A DNA stretch of 64,000 nucleotides from Aricia agestis (Eukaryota > Arthropoda > Insecta > Lepidoptera > Lycaenidae), in contig NC_056406.1 of assembly GCF_905147365.1 (NCBI RefSeq), positions 8,224,501 to 8,288,500 of the forward strand. The letters run 5' to 3'. Shown here piece after piece: positions 23,935 through 36,700 of the stretch (the stretch's first letter is position 1; each line of letters opens with the position of its first letter). Under the pieces are notes generated by a model. That model was not told the DNA's origin and ran no database searches. It saw only the letters and a list, made by a program, of their open reading frames with translations. Made by a program: the position numbers and the translations under genes.

Positions 23935-25514
23935 CACAGGAGCCACCTGATCACGCCCCTGTGCGTCACCACGAAGGTGGTGCGCACCAGGAACGGCGTG
24001 ATCCTTCTCAACACCACGAGAAACTTCGGTTAATCTGTGATCAGCTTTTAATCGATCAAATCCGATGTATTTTTTAGGTTACTGCCGTATGCTCTATCTG
24101 TGGTTATACACCGTGCAACTGTAAGATCACTTGACAAAAAAGTTCGGCCTTTAGTAGTCACTTTGGTGGGCCAAAATCTCCTTACTCTACCAAAGTGACT
24201 TACAATAGTGGCTTTATTTTTCACATGCCCTGATTGCCTCTCCAGTTTAGCCAAACGATTTTAAAGATGTACGCCACCTATACCTTGATTCACTTCCCCT
24301 GTACGACTCCAAGTGTAAAGAATATTAATTGTAATCATTAACCAAATGGGTTTTTTCCAAATTTCCGGAATCTCACCATGGAAATTTCGATGAAACGCGT
24401 ATTTTTTTACCTGAAAATCGCAATGCCTATTTGCTTAAGTATTGACAATAGTTGTGTGAAGGTCGGAGGAATGCGTGATACGTGTAACATGACGGATTTT
24501 ATATCACAGAAGAATTTCAGGAATGCTTATCTTATCTCTATTTTTGGAAGGTTTTGATAAAGCCTTTGAAAAATATGTTTACAGTATAAAGAGTAGCTCG
24601 GGTGATTTTTTATCTACTTATTTCAATGGTTATCATACAAAATAGTCAACTTATGTATAAAATATTAGTAAGTATCAAATTGCAAATCGATCGAAAAACG
24701 TACTTTTCTCGAAAATCAAATTATAAGGTCATTAAAGCCCATGTCAGAAAAAATCTAGAATCGCTGACAACTTTTTACGTATACGAGCCATAAAGAAGGG
24801 TCCAACATCTGATTATTTTTCAGCATCATAATTTATCTTTTATTAATTAAACAATTAAAGTAGAACTCTTTGATTATATTATCAAAGGTAGAACTCTTCA
24901 TTATTTATGAAAGATAAGCATATTATATACTTAATGCCCGCTATTTTAAATAGAGTTTACACAATTGATTAACTGCCATTTTTGTACATTCGTGGAATAA
25001 CCAGAATTCTCAAACACTGTCAATCACTAGTCTTAGTAAAAGTTACATCTAAGATATTTTAGCATCTCATTATAATATTAAAGTTAGCTTATAAGAATAG
25101 ATAGGTCTTAAGTGTATTTTTCTAAACATATACGCAGTAAGTTTGCATGTAAACAATGTATTTTACACTTTAAAAGTAAATGTTGATTCATTGTATTGAA
25201 AATAACTTAATTAAGTGTAATTATCAGTATTTACCGACTAAAAAGAATTAAAGTGTGATTTTTAATGTAACTTCTCAGTTAAAAAATATATTCAGCATCA
25301 CCGTTTTTTGGAAGTCAGTTAAAAACAGATAAGTTTCATACTTTGTCCATTTCTAACATTTTAATAGTAAATTCCGATTGGCTAGTATTATAATTGATAT
25401 TAGACCTCATTAGTATTTGTCTAAATTAGTTTTACTTAGTTTTAACTACTGTTATGATTAACTAATTGTTACTTAACATAAGCGATTGTATTTATTTTTA
25501 TTAATTTAATTACA

Positions 25515-25520
25515 AATAAA
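25515..25520 (+). terminator. Candidate polyadenylation signal of the Swim-like gene
   Basis: AATAAA followed by a T-rich stretch (TTTTTATTTTAT at about 25543-25556). It would give a 3' UTR of about 1.6 kb after the TAA at 23932-23934. No earlier canonical AATAAA was noticed, though TATAAA and CATAAA variants occur nearer. Confidence 0.4.
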
Positions 25521-25569
25521 TCAGTACAAAAATATATCTTGGCGTTTTTATTTTATAATAATGTAGTGC

Positions 25570-25695
25570 ATTGAAATGAAGGCCAAGAGGCCCATGTTGG
25601 ATGCGAGTAGCAGGAGATCGGTCATCTTGGCGTTCATTGAGAGAGGCCTCTGTCCAGCAGTGGACGACTATAGGCTGATATGATGATGATGATTG
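25570..25695 (+). repeat. LINE-type 3' end with (GATGAT) tail
   Basis: Contains GAGAGGCCTCTGTCCAGCAG, TGGACGACTATAGGCTGATA and then GATGATGATGATTG. It is a diverged relative of the 13590-13725 fragment. Confidence 0.55.
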
Positions 25696-26124
25696 AAATG
25701 AAATAAAAATATAATGAATATAAATATTTTATTGACAGCAATATTACTTACCTATAAATAATTTAAAAGCATTAAAATATAACACAAATATAAGAGCCTC
25801 TTAGCAAATAAGTAGGTTGTACCTATTTAAAATAAGTATTCAAATATTTTTTCTAGACTGTAGTATACAATTCCAATATAATCATTATGTTGTCAATCAG
25901 CAATTTATATACATACGCAACATACGTCATCATAACACTTTTCGATAAATAACTAAGGAAGAGTAACTGTGTCAAAAAAGTTATTTTGTCCGCGAGTCTG
26001 CAAAATGTGACCCGAATACATGCAATTCGGTACACAATTTTGTGTTTTTATACAAGTGACAATTATTATTGTCAACGGCTTTATTTCCTAAATTTGAATG
26101 TTAGTGTTTCGTAGCTATTGTCAT

Positions 26125-26458
26125 GCGGGCTCCACACTAGCGGCGCGAAAGCCCGCAAAGGCCGCGAGCCGCGAGTGTGGAGGGTTTCGCGGCAGTTCGC
26201 GGCTTCACGGCATTCCCCGTCCGCTGTCGGTTTTTTGGCCCGCGACATTTTGATAAGCACACTATGTAAGAGCAGCAGCAACAATGACTTCAACGTCCAT
26301 TCACTCAAATGTGCGAATGTAAATGCGAAGACTGCGAGTGTAGAGGGTCGTATTTTTCTTTGGTCGTAGAATTTCTATTCTATTTATCCGCGTAGTGTTG
26401 ATGGCGCGTAGCGCCCGTGAGTCGCGGCCGCAATTCGCGCCGCGAGTGTGGAGCCCGC
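26125..26458. repeat. GC-rich TIR element near the BLOC-1-like gene
   Basis: The ends GCGGGCTCCACACTAGCGGC and CGCGCCGCGAGTGTGGAGCC are inverted copies, and a second inner pair also occurs (GCCGCGAGTGTGGAGGG). It is about 334 bp, much more GC-rich than its surroundings, with no coding potential. The overlapping open frames on both strands are by-products. Confidence 0.7.
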
Positions 26459-26814
26459 TTCATATTTTAGTGTGCGAAAAAGAACCAAATTCAAAACGGT
26501 TGAAGTATGGGAGTTACGTTTCCTTAGTTTTTATTATTCGTAGCGCTTAACTGTATTTCTACATTACTTAATGCAAAAAGAGTACGGTACTTATTTCATA
26601 AAAAAAATTAAAACAATAATTACGTAAGTTTTGAAACGAAACCTAAACTATTTAGCAATAGCAAAAATATAAGATTGACAAATTGTAAACTAAGGTAATG
26701 GAATGTGATAAAATATTGTGTATACTTAATAATAACATAATCAATATATTTTTTCTTAAATAAAACAAATTATCTTCTCTTATTATTTTGAGGTGATGAA
26801 AATTTGCACGTTTT

Positions 26815-27245
26815 TAGGGTTCCGTACCCAAAGGGTAAAAACGGGACCCTATTACTGAGACTTTGATGTCTGTCCGTCTGTCTCCAGGCTGTAACTCAAA
26901 AACGGTAATAGCTAGAGAGTTGAAATTTTCACAGATTGTGTATATCTGTTGCCGCTATAACAACAAATACTAAAAACAAAATAAAATTAATATTTAAGGG
27001 GGGCTCCCGTACAACAAACATAATTTTTTTGACCTTTTTTGTAATCAATAATGGCAACAGCTAGGCACGTGAAATTTTCACAATATCCTTGATTTTATCT
27101 GTACTCTAATAATTCATAATAAAATTAAAATAAAATAAATATTTAACGGGGGCTCCCGTACAAAAACACAATTTTTCGCCTATTTTTCCACTATAACGGT
27201 ACGGAACCCTTCGTGCGCGAGTCCGATTCGCACTTGGCCGATTTT
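26815..27245 (+). repeat. Interspersed repeat 'GGTTCCGTACCCAAAGGGT', copy 1
   Basis: It starts GGGTTCCGTACCCAAAGGGT and AAAACGGGACCCTATTACTG. The middle has CTGTTGCCGCTATAACAACA and GGGGGCTCCCGTACAA, and the end is GTCCGATTCGCACTTGGCCG. Relatives are at 34110-34384, 40165-40620 and (minus) 61047-61194. It is abundant in Lepidoptera as far as I know. It lies downstream of the 3' end of the BLOC-1-like gene. Confidence 0.75.
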
Positions 27246-27348
27246 TCAATATTGATTGTCAAGAGATATTCTTAAGACTACTAAATCTAAAGGAATAATT
27301 CTTTGCAAAAGCAATGTTATCTGGACACAGAATTATTAAATCATAATA

Positions 27349-27354
27349 TTTATT
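27349..27354 (-). terminator. Candidate polyadenylation signal of the BLOC-1-like gene
   Basis: AATAAA on the minus strand (TTTATT as written), about 155 bases after the stop codon at 27507. The local DNA is AT-rich, so chance occurrence is likely. Confidence 0.35.
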
Positions 27355-27506
27355 ACTTATACTTACCAATAATTTTTTTATATTTGGTAAGCACATATTA
27401 TAAAAATTATAATATAATAAACAATGAACATTTCTTGCCTTCTATGATCAACTTACAATTTAATGTCCTTCTAAACAATTGGAAAGTAAATATTTAGCTT
27501 AAAAAA

Positions 27507-28896
27507 CTAACTCATAGTAGGTTTTTGTTGGTTTGCTCGACTCTTAGCTACTTTTTCAACATTGGCCGCTCTCACCTAGAAAAAGTAATTATGTATTAGA
27601 AATAAGCAGTGCCCCGGACCAAAGACACATATAGTCTTAAGGGATGTTTCAATACATTTTTCTGGTACGAAAAGTAATAAAAGCATAACATACGTCCATA
27701 CATACAACATACTGCATTTCTAATTTTAAGAAAAGTATAAAAAGGTTATGTTTGAAGAAATAACCTGTTAATAGTCAGATAATTTAGAAGATAAATTTAA
27801 ACATACCTGTAAACTCTGTACTCGCTTATGCATTGCTGTCATAGAGTTTGATATTGAATTTAGTTTCTCTTTATTTGTTGCTATATCTGCTAACTGAAAT
27901 GTGCAAGAATTAACACAATATTATAATATTATTATCTACCAATGTGTTTTATTTATGCGTTTTTATTAATTACATTATCTACAAATTATTTTGTAAAAAA
28001 TTTACATTTTGTCAATCATAATTGTTTATGTTTCAACCATAAAGTTAATATACCTAGCGGAATAGAGCAAAAATCTCAAGCTGTCAAACGAAACTGAAAT
28101 TGGTTTCATCTGTGTGTAAAAATATGTGTACACAACATGATTTCTATGAGATTAAATTGTCGACGTGCGGCACGTGCCGACTGGATGTCAAAAAAAGAGT
28201 GCTGCTGTCATGTATCATCTCTCGACATCTCTTTTATAGTGACATCTCGCTTGCTCAGGCCTTTGTTTGTCTATTCCACTAGGTATATTAACTTTATGGT
28301 TTCAACTTACCAAGGCATCTAGCATTGCATCATTTTGTAAGTCTTCCAAATGGTGTCTTTCCGTTGTAATCATTGTATGTACAGCTTCTTGTTTTTCACT
28401 AAAAAAAGGATTGATCTTACAAATATACAGTACAGGTTTAATTCCCCGTTGTGTTACTAAACGTATTGCTTAAAAGTTTGATTAGGAATTATGTTATTAA
28501 TGCAGACTGATTGTATTCTATTTATATACTTACATAGTAACAATAAAATACTGCTTTTTTGCTTGACTTGGCGGGGGCACTACCGTGCCCCTAGATTAAG
28601 TTATAGTCGAAAAGAAATCTTTATACTTTTTATACTTACGTCAACTCTTTTAGATGCGTTTTCAGCGTTACCAAGGGAGGTTCGTATACCTCTAGCAATC
28701 CTTTTGCTAATAATTGCACAGTTTTTAAATCATCAGTCAAATTCATATTATTTTCATTTTCGGTTTTACTAAAATGGAAATTGTTCACATTATCATTTTT
28801 TACAAATTATGTTGCAGTAAAATTGTTTAAAAATTTATTGATAAGTAAATTGTTAAAAAGCTTGCAATAAAATATTTACCTTTGGGGTTCAGTCAT
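27507..28896 (-). CDS. BLOC1S6: Coiled-coil protein, probable BLOC-1 subunit 6 (pallidin)
   Basis: Five exons on the minus strand: 28896-28880, 28768-28640, 28398-28311, 27893-27807 and 27575-27507. All introns are GT-AG and phase is continuous, giving 129 residues and a TAG stop. The start is the ATG at 28896, and the first exon holds only 17 coding bases. The protein begins MTEPQSKTENENN, then VQLLAKGLLEVYEPPLVTL, HLKELTEKQEAVHTMI, MLDALLADIATNKEKL, MTAMHKRVQSLQVRAANVEK and a Lys/Gln-rich end. The order of these heptad-like segments follows human pallidin (a QLAEGLL..YLPDL start, an ELTQNQ segment, ML-DINALFAE, a basic C-terminus). BLOC-1 acts in the cytoplasm in making lysosome-related organelles such as pigment granules. 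Snapin, another small BLOC-1 coiled-coil subunit, is the main alternative. It is shorter than human pallidin (172). A MITE sits in the third intron. Confidence 0.72.
28035..28301. repeat. MITE in intron of the BLOC-1-like gene
   Basis: The ends AACCATAAAGTTAATATACC and GGTATATTAACTTTATGGTT are exact inverted copies and continue into CTAGCGGAATAGA / TCTATTCCACTAG. It is about 267 bp with no transposase. Its right end is only about 10 bases from the donor site of exon 28311-28398. Confidence 0.8.
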
Positions 28897-29187
28897 TTTT
28901 TTAACGATTGTATAAGGAAAAACTAAAAAGGATAACCGGCAAATATAAATAAAATAGTATTTTAAACGTCGGCTTTAATATAAATTTATAAAAATTAACA
29001 CATTTTATGCAATGATGCCTAAAAATCTAATTGTTTACGTTCCAAAATACTCATTTTCAAACTGTCAATGTCAAGTTTTGTCCAACTGTCAAGTGATACT
29101 TGATAGAAATATCAATCAGTTTGACATTGACAGTTTTTGAAAGTGTCAAACTAATTTTTTAATTAAATTTTAAACAAGTTGCAATAG

Positions 29188-29474
29188 GTGGGAGAGCCAT
29201 GCTTCGGCATGAATGGGCCGGCTCGACCGGAGAAATACCGCGCTCTCACAGAAAACCGGTGTGAAACAGCGCTTGCGCTGTGTTTCGCCGAGTGAGTGAG
29301 TTTACCGGACGCCCAATCCCCTACCCTAATCCCTTCCCTACCCTACCCTATTCCCTCTTAAAAGGCCGACAACGCACCTGCAGCTCTTCTGATGCTGCGA
29401 GTGTCCATGGGCGACGGAAGTTGCTTTCCATCAGGTGACCCGTTTGCTCGTTTGCCCCTTATTTCATAAAAAAA
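29188..29474 (+). mobile_element. SINE-like poly(A) element, family G, copy 3
   Basis: A + strand copy from GTGGGAGAGCCATGCTTCGG to CCCCTTATTTCAT plus poly(A). It has the shortest minisatellite (two or three CCCTACCCTA units). It lies between the divergent BLOC-1-like and CASC3 genes. Confidence 0.8.
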
Positions 29475-30735
29475 GGTAACCCCTGGTTCTAACTTCAAAG
29501 TTCATGGTATAAAATCAATGAATAAGGAAACAGATGGAAGCGACATTACTACAAAAAAGTGTGGCCGGCGCCATATTGCCAAGAACTAAACATGGCGGCC
29601 TATAGTGATGGGACACTCGGTTGATATTTGTCGAGGATATCGATAAGTAAGATGTTATAAGTGAGCTATTAAGGTTAAAATCTTTTAAATAAATGATCAG
29701 ATTCTTCACCTTATATTTTTTAAATTCGATAAAAAAAGTACATCACATGACGTCAATTCTACTAATTTCTATGTTGATTAAATATCGAAAATCAAGCCAT
29801 GTTATATTCTATTCTATCACAAATCTTATTTATTGTCTAATTATTAACTAAATTAGCACATACGAAATCAAGCCATCGGTAAAATAACAAAAATTTTAGT
29901 AAAAATATAAACGTACCGATCCAAGGACAAACTTTTTTAAATTTCTTCACTTTTTGGACGGACTATAAATTAATTTAAAAAAAAGCAAATTGGTCGAAAA
30001 ATTTGACCGATATATCGATATTTTTTTCGCGATATATCGAGACCGATATTGATATTTTTTCAAATATCGATGTATCGATATATCGATATTTTCTTTCAAT
30101 TTCGACATCCCCATGATACGACACTTTGACAGTTTATGTACCGGAACATAAAATGGCGGACCGGCCACGGTATTTTGATTTGGTAGAGACCATTATGCCG
30201 CGTCCACTTATAAAAGTCAATGTATAGAATACATCAATGACCTTTGACAGTGTTTCTTATGTCATTGGAATACATAGATTAAGTACCGTACGGTATTATA
30301 GTTTAAAGTACCACAATGATAGAATACGAAGAAGAAGAAGAATAACGTTCCAGTTTGCAAAAACGACTTAAATCCTTTATTTTTAATTAATATTTTTTGT
30401 AAATAATATTGAAAGTTTATTTTAATGAGATAAATCGACGTATCGATAACTTTTAGATGCTGATAAGTTATAAGTTGATTCTTATCAACGTAACAAGTTA
30501 CACATATTGTATTGCAAGAAAAATCCAATTTATTAATTCTGAGTATATTCTGAAGTATGTAAAACGGAACTGAAATCTTTATGGCCGCTGCTTGTTTATT
30601 TGACATTCTTTCATTCGACTTTGGTAAAAGAGGAAGAATATTAAAATAAAATTGTTGCTTAGGTACTGCTAATTCTTGCAAAGTATTTTAATCAGCAAGC
30701 TGGAAGTCCTACAAGTGACTCGCGAGGAGCCCGAG
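29475..30735. promoter_or_regulatory. Intergenic region between divergent BLOC-1-like and CASC3 genes
   Basis: No exon was recognised. The region holds five exact TATCGATA words (29638, 30013, 30073, 30081 and 30441). In Drosophila this is the DRE, bound by DREF, at promoters of housekeeping genes. Two ATGGCGG words (about 29593 and 30152) resemble YY1/Pho-type sites. The CASC3 transcription start probably lies here, but no TATA box or initiator could be fixed. A role in lepidopteran promoters is inferred, not shown. Confidence 0.45.
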
Positions 30736-33700
30736 ATGACGACCGTGGCCAATAGGCAAGAGCATGACGATTCTGGGGAGTATTCGGATGCATCTCAGGA
30801 TATAGAACATAACAACTCGGGAAATGTGAGTTATCGGCTAAATCTGACTATAGTGAATTAGGGAAACTTTCGATTAGACACTAAAAGTATTACAAGTCTA
30901 CACTTTCTCCCGCGCAATCGCGTGTCGGAATGTCCATTTCTTTTCGCCAAATTGAGGTCACGAATTAGGCACCATTCACTGTAAAGTTGTTGTTGTGTAC
31001 AGACAAATTTTGGAGAAACCGCAACCGCACCGTCGTATCGCAAATCTAATAATTATTGTAAACAAACCTCAGTGAACATGCAGTTAAAAGTAGCTGAACC
31101 TTTACAGGACGCTGGACAGCACGAATCTGATTACGATTCCCAGGGCAGTGATTCTGAACACTCTGATGGAGATCCAGACAAACAGGTATAAATATTGTAC
31201 TATTTTTATTATTTTTAAATGTAAAAAAACTAGTTTCCAATCAACTCTCTATAGGTGTTTTGTAGATCACATTATTTACAAAAGAAAGTGACTCAATAAC
31301 GTCTTGCAAGTTTATAGTTTTTATTTTTACTTACTATAAAATAAAATATTTTTTAAATTTTGAATATTGATTTATAGAGCTATACAATCACAGGTACCAT
31401 ACATAGACAAAGTTATGAATTTTTCTGATGATAAGTACCTACCTATGTTAGAATTTCAGTAAATCTAATTTCTCAAAAAAATCTACAGGAACAATAAGAC
31501 AATATTCATCACTAAAATAAACTATTTCAAAAATGTATGTGAATATTACATTATTTAATAATAAAACTATGTACATCTATAAAAAGTGATAGTTTTACTT
31601 TCTTATACAATCACAACTTACATCATTATAATCATATCATAAAAGAAATGCACAAAATATGATTACAACAGAAGTGAAAGTAACATTCTTGCATTACATA
31701 AAAATATTAAATAGAAGTGCAGTTTTAATAAAACTAATTATTATTTTTTTATTTAACTGCTTTAAAAATACATTAAACCATTTTAAGCTTACTCAGCTAG
31801 GTGCCTAAATGTAATGCAAAATACAATTAATTATGTGAAATGTTCTGAATTTTTGTAGAAGTAGCTTAGAAGAAAATTAATTATAATATCTTATTTGTAT
31901 GTATTATGTGTTTATAGTATAATGCAGTGTTTTTTTAACTTTTTATGATGCAACAAATGAACAAATCTTTGCTTTCTTCATATATAATATGCATGTTTAT
32001 GAATAGAACCCTATATTAAAATTCCCCTACTAAAAAAGCTTTCAAGATCTCTGGGGGATTGTGAAGCTTCTGTAGGGGCTACAGAAGCTTCACGATCATC
32101 CCCCCAGGGTATCACCATCCACAGGTTGAAAAACACTGATATAATATGTAAACACAAAGTTGTTAATACTGTAACCATACTTGAAACTTTGACAGATTAT
32201 TATGTTGCTAATTGGATGTCATAATTATGCATTGTGGGTAGGGTTAATCTTTACTTAACATAATATTTTTATATATTGGCATATTACTAATTAATGTATA
32301 GCAATAATATGTAGTTATATAATTATAATATGAAACAAAAAAAATGTAAGTAAGTGAATTACTTTCAATACTTACTTTCATTTTTCAAACGAAAAAAAAA
32401 ACTGATGTAATTATATTTAAATTAAATTTTAGGAGGCCGAAAGACGTGTTGATGATGATGAAGACAGGAGTAATCCTCAGTACATCCCAAAAAGAGGCAC
32501 ATTTTATGAGCATGATGATCGAACTGCCGCAAGGTAATAAAAATTATTATTATCTCTTTGTGAATAAAACTTGTTATTTAATATAAATTCTTTAACTAAA
32601 TTAATATGTATAATATGCTATTTACTTTGATTTATTTATTGTATTTTTTTAAGTCTGCAGAAGAACTTCATAGTAACATTATTCAGTTTTTTATAGTTTC
32701 ATAATTCATTAATAATTTATTCTGTATGCGAGTATGCAAGTCAAGCAAATATAGGATTTATTAAGTTACAAAACAGAATAAATTCGTATGTATGTTAAAT
32801 CTTTCTGATGTTCAGGGAACATTGACCGAACTGCTCATTCAAGTGTGCAGTTTAATGTAATATGAGTTATTATGCGGTAGAAAGTTTCTATTCAAGTTTT
32901 CCTTGCTTCAGAATAATGCTGAAAATTAATTCATATTACGATGTAAGCTAGTGTGCATTTTGTTTTCATTATTTTGTTTGGTTTTTCACTGTGCATGAAT
33001 GTGTTACAACATAATGCAATTTTAAAAACATTGTCATAGACTTAAATATAAAAGGAACAATTAATATTAACAGTGAGTTATAAATAAATATGTAGTATAA
33101 AATTAGTATACTATATTTTTATATTATAGTAGGAAAGATACAGTAGTTGTTGAAAGAATTTAACAATAATTATAATATATTTTGTATAAGACAGACAAGT
33201 TTTACACAGGTGGGACATGTTTGTTTTCCTCTCTCAAGTTATCAGAAATCACACAATTTGTGTGGTCTAGTAAAAAGATGGTACCTATACTGTCTATTAT
33301 TTATTCTGTGTCTAGCCATTGTTTGGTTATCGATTATCATTATCAAACAAAATCCCAAATGATATCATCACCATTAATAATATGGTCTCTTTATTACTAC
33401 CACAACATTTACAGACTTATAAAAAGCACCAATCACACCAATTCATTTAATTAAATATTAAAATCTTAACATTATTTCGGTTGGCTATTAAGATAAAGTA
33501 CTCTTTAATAAGACTTATTATAATAATTACATCTGCAAGGTCTAGTAATGAATAATGTTTATGCAAATTTTAATGTCACATTATATGTCCAAAAGAATTC
33601 TACTGAGTGCCATTTAGGAAGCTTTAAAATTACAACTAGTAATTTTAATAATATACCTACTTCAGGTTTTAAAACATTTATCTCATCAGAATGATATTAC

Positions 33701-36700
33701 GATGCAGTTGATGCTGCAATAAGCTATTTACATAAATTGTTATTTAAATTCAATCGCAGATCATTTAAAAATCGTTATTTGCTGCTTTCACATTCACTCT
33801 AATTTATTATTAACGCGTTTCAACAAAAAAACAAAATTTTCAAGGCCATGTGAATAGAATTATACCGTTTTCATGTTCTGAACTTGAGACTTAATTTTTT
33901 TTTCAGTGGCGAAGAATCCAGTAACACGACATCAGAAACGGTGTCTGAGAAGAAGGAGGGCCCCGAGACGCCGGCCGAGCGCCGCCGCCCGCCGCGCAAA
34001 TCCGAGACCCTGAACAAGTGGTCACACGACAAGTACAATGAGAACGAACAGGTGAGAAGAGAGCTATAATCTGTCATACACCTATAGTTAAAGAGACTCC
34101 TACTCTTTTTTAGGTTACCCGAAGGGACCCTGTTACTAAGACTTGATGTCTGGCCGTCTCTCTGTCTCCAGGCTGTATGTCAAGAACTAAAAGCTATAGC
34201 TTGATCTGAAATTTGCACAGATTGTATATTTCTGTTGCCGCTATAATAACAAATACAAAAATATATATATTTATTTAAATATTTAAAAATAAAGGGGCTC
34301 CCATACAAAAAACACAATTTCTGGCCTATTTGTGCTCTACAACGATACGGAACCCTTCGCGCGCGAGTTTTGTTTGGCTGATATTTTTTTTGTTTACGCA
34401 CAAATATTGCTATCGGACTTACATTGCTTACAAGCCATAGCAATAAAGGACCAAAAGTAATGATAAGTCAATAATATTATGTCTCTGCTTAAATACTTTA
34501 ATATGGATTACTGCCCCAAACTTGAATTTTTTTTCTAGCACTTCTTGCAACTTAGTTTTAAAACACTTTTAAGATGCCGAAATCTCGCGACGAGTTGGTA
34601 GCGATTTACGGCTACGATATCAGGAATGAAGACGCACCACCCCATGCGAGGAGAAATAGACGTTACGGGTAAGATAAATTAATTAGAATATTATTAAGTT
34701 ACACCAATCAGATCACAATCGGGGGGCACGGTAGTTTCCCCACCAAGACGAGCCAAGCGAAGCGCAAGGACACTACCTACCTTTTCTGGAAGTGTTTCGT
34801 CGTTTCAACTTATTTGTAAACTGTTTATGTGGCTAGTGGCAGTGGCCATACCCACTACCCATTAACCCATAATATGTCAAGTCTCGTGGACATTTGCATT
34901 GAACTTTAACTAGGTATAGTAATTGCATATACTTTTAAATTATAACTGGAATGTTAACCATATTGTAAATTGTAATAACCTGTAAACTTACTTGGATTGA
35001 CATTTTTATATGCAACATGGAGGTACCGACATTGGCGGTTAGTAATTTTAAAACTTGTAAAGCTTTGCATGTTAAAATTTTGCTGCTTTATTGTATACAA
35101 TTTTATCTAAGTAATTTACTTAATATTGCTTTACACCAAAATATCGCTGAATACAAACGAGGAGGAAAATTCGAGCTTTCTTTTTAACCCTATTGCATGA
35201 TTTGTATTGAAATACCTGCATACACGTGCACAATATGTTTTTCTCTAGAGAATATCTCTTTTTTTGTGTATATCTATTACTATGTTGCCTCATACATAAC
35301 CTTCAAAATTTATAGACGCGGACCCAACAAGTACACTCGCACTTGGGAGGATGAGGAGGCTTACAAGAGGCAGGCAGGCGCCCAGCCGCCCAAGAAACCG
35401 CCCAGCCCAGCTGACTTCCCCGAGCTAGGTGCTGCCAATAAACCAGGGTGAGTATTGTATAATATGGGAGCTTTATTTGCCTCACTTCTTATTATGTCTG
35501 TGCGCTCATGAAACACAGGAAGATTTCAATCCTGTATAACTCTAAAATAGAGTTATACAGGATTTATTATATATGAGTTATTGTATACGAAAATATACAA
35601 TAACTAGCTGTCCCGGCAATATAATTTGTTTTGCCATGACTAAATAAGTATGGCACTGTGGCAATGTCCATCACTATACCGTCGCACAAACAACGGTCCC
35701 CGTCAGTCTGGAGTTGTAATAATTTACTATTATTTATTCAAGAAATCAATATTTAAAAAAGTAGCCAGTATAGCCGTTTCTCAGACCTACTGAATATGCA
35801 TATAAAATTTGGTAAAAATCAGTAAAGTCGTTTTGGAGGAGTATGGTAACTAACATTTTATATATATAAGAAGTACGTTTTCATTTCATATTTTCATGTT
35901 TGGTATACAACTCAGTAAAAAAAGCTGTACCCTAAAAACTGTAACCTAACCTAAGTATACAACTCGGTAAAAAATCTCTACCCTCTTGTTTAGAAATATC
36001 ATTACTGGTATAGTTTATTTGTTCAAGACACTGTACCATCGAAGAAATTGATTTATGGGCAGATGATGGTCCTACGTTATTTGGTTGAATGAAGTCAATT
36101 CAATGTTAGCTGAGATCTGTCGGCTGGGTTTGACATACCTCGACCAAACTACGTAGGTCCGCCATCTGCATATGAATCAACTTATCTGATAGTACTCATA
36201 AGTACATTTTTTTGCAGTAGGCGAATGCGAGCCCCACGACCGAGGTCCAAATCTCAACCTACATCCAACGACTCCTCGGAGAACGGGTCCCAGTTACGAC
36301 GCAACGCCTCCATCAAAGCCACCAAGCCGAACAAGCCTAAACCAGTGAACAAACCGGTCAAACCGATGAAAGATCTTAATATACCTCTCGAGAATCTCAC
36401 TATAACCACTACGGTTAATAATAACAGGTGATTATACTTTAAATTTTCAAGTGAAACTTCGTTAGGCGCGTTGAGAGTGAAATTTCAAGACCGGTTCATA
36501 AAAAAAAGGGTAATACTTCTCACGACGACTTTCGTAGCCTTCACAATTTTGGACGGAAGTTTCACTTTTGACACGACTAAAAAGAAGTATAAAAAGAGCG
36601 TGTGTACTCTGTACACACGCTCTTTTTATACTTCTTTTCTTTTTACATCTAAAATGTTATAAAGAGTTCTGTGGTATAATTCGTAATTCTATTTTAGCCC

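Noticed and set aside
26081..26369. Overlapping 75- and 83-codon frames on both strands
   Set aside because: They are by-products of the GC-rich inverted-repeat element at 26125-26458.
30676..30735. N-terminal extension of CASC3
   Set aside because: The frame is open upstream of the ATG at 30736, but no earlier ATG in this frame is present before 30676. A spliced upstream exon cannot be excluded.
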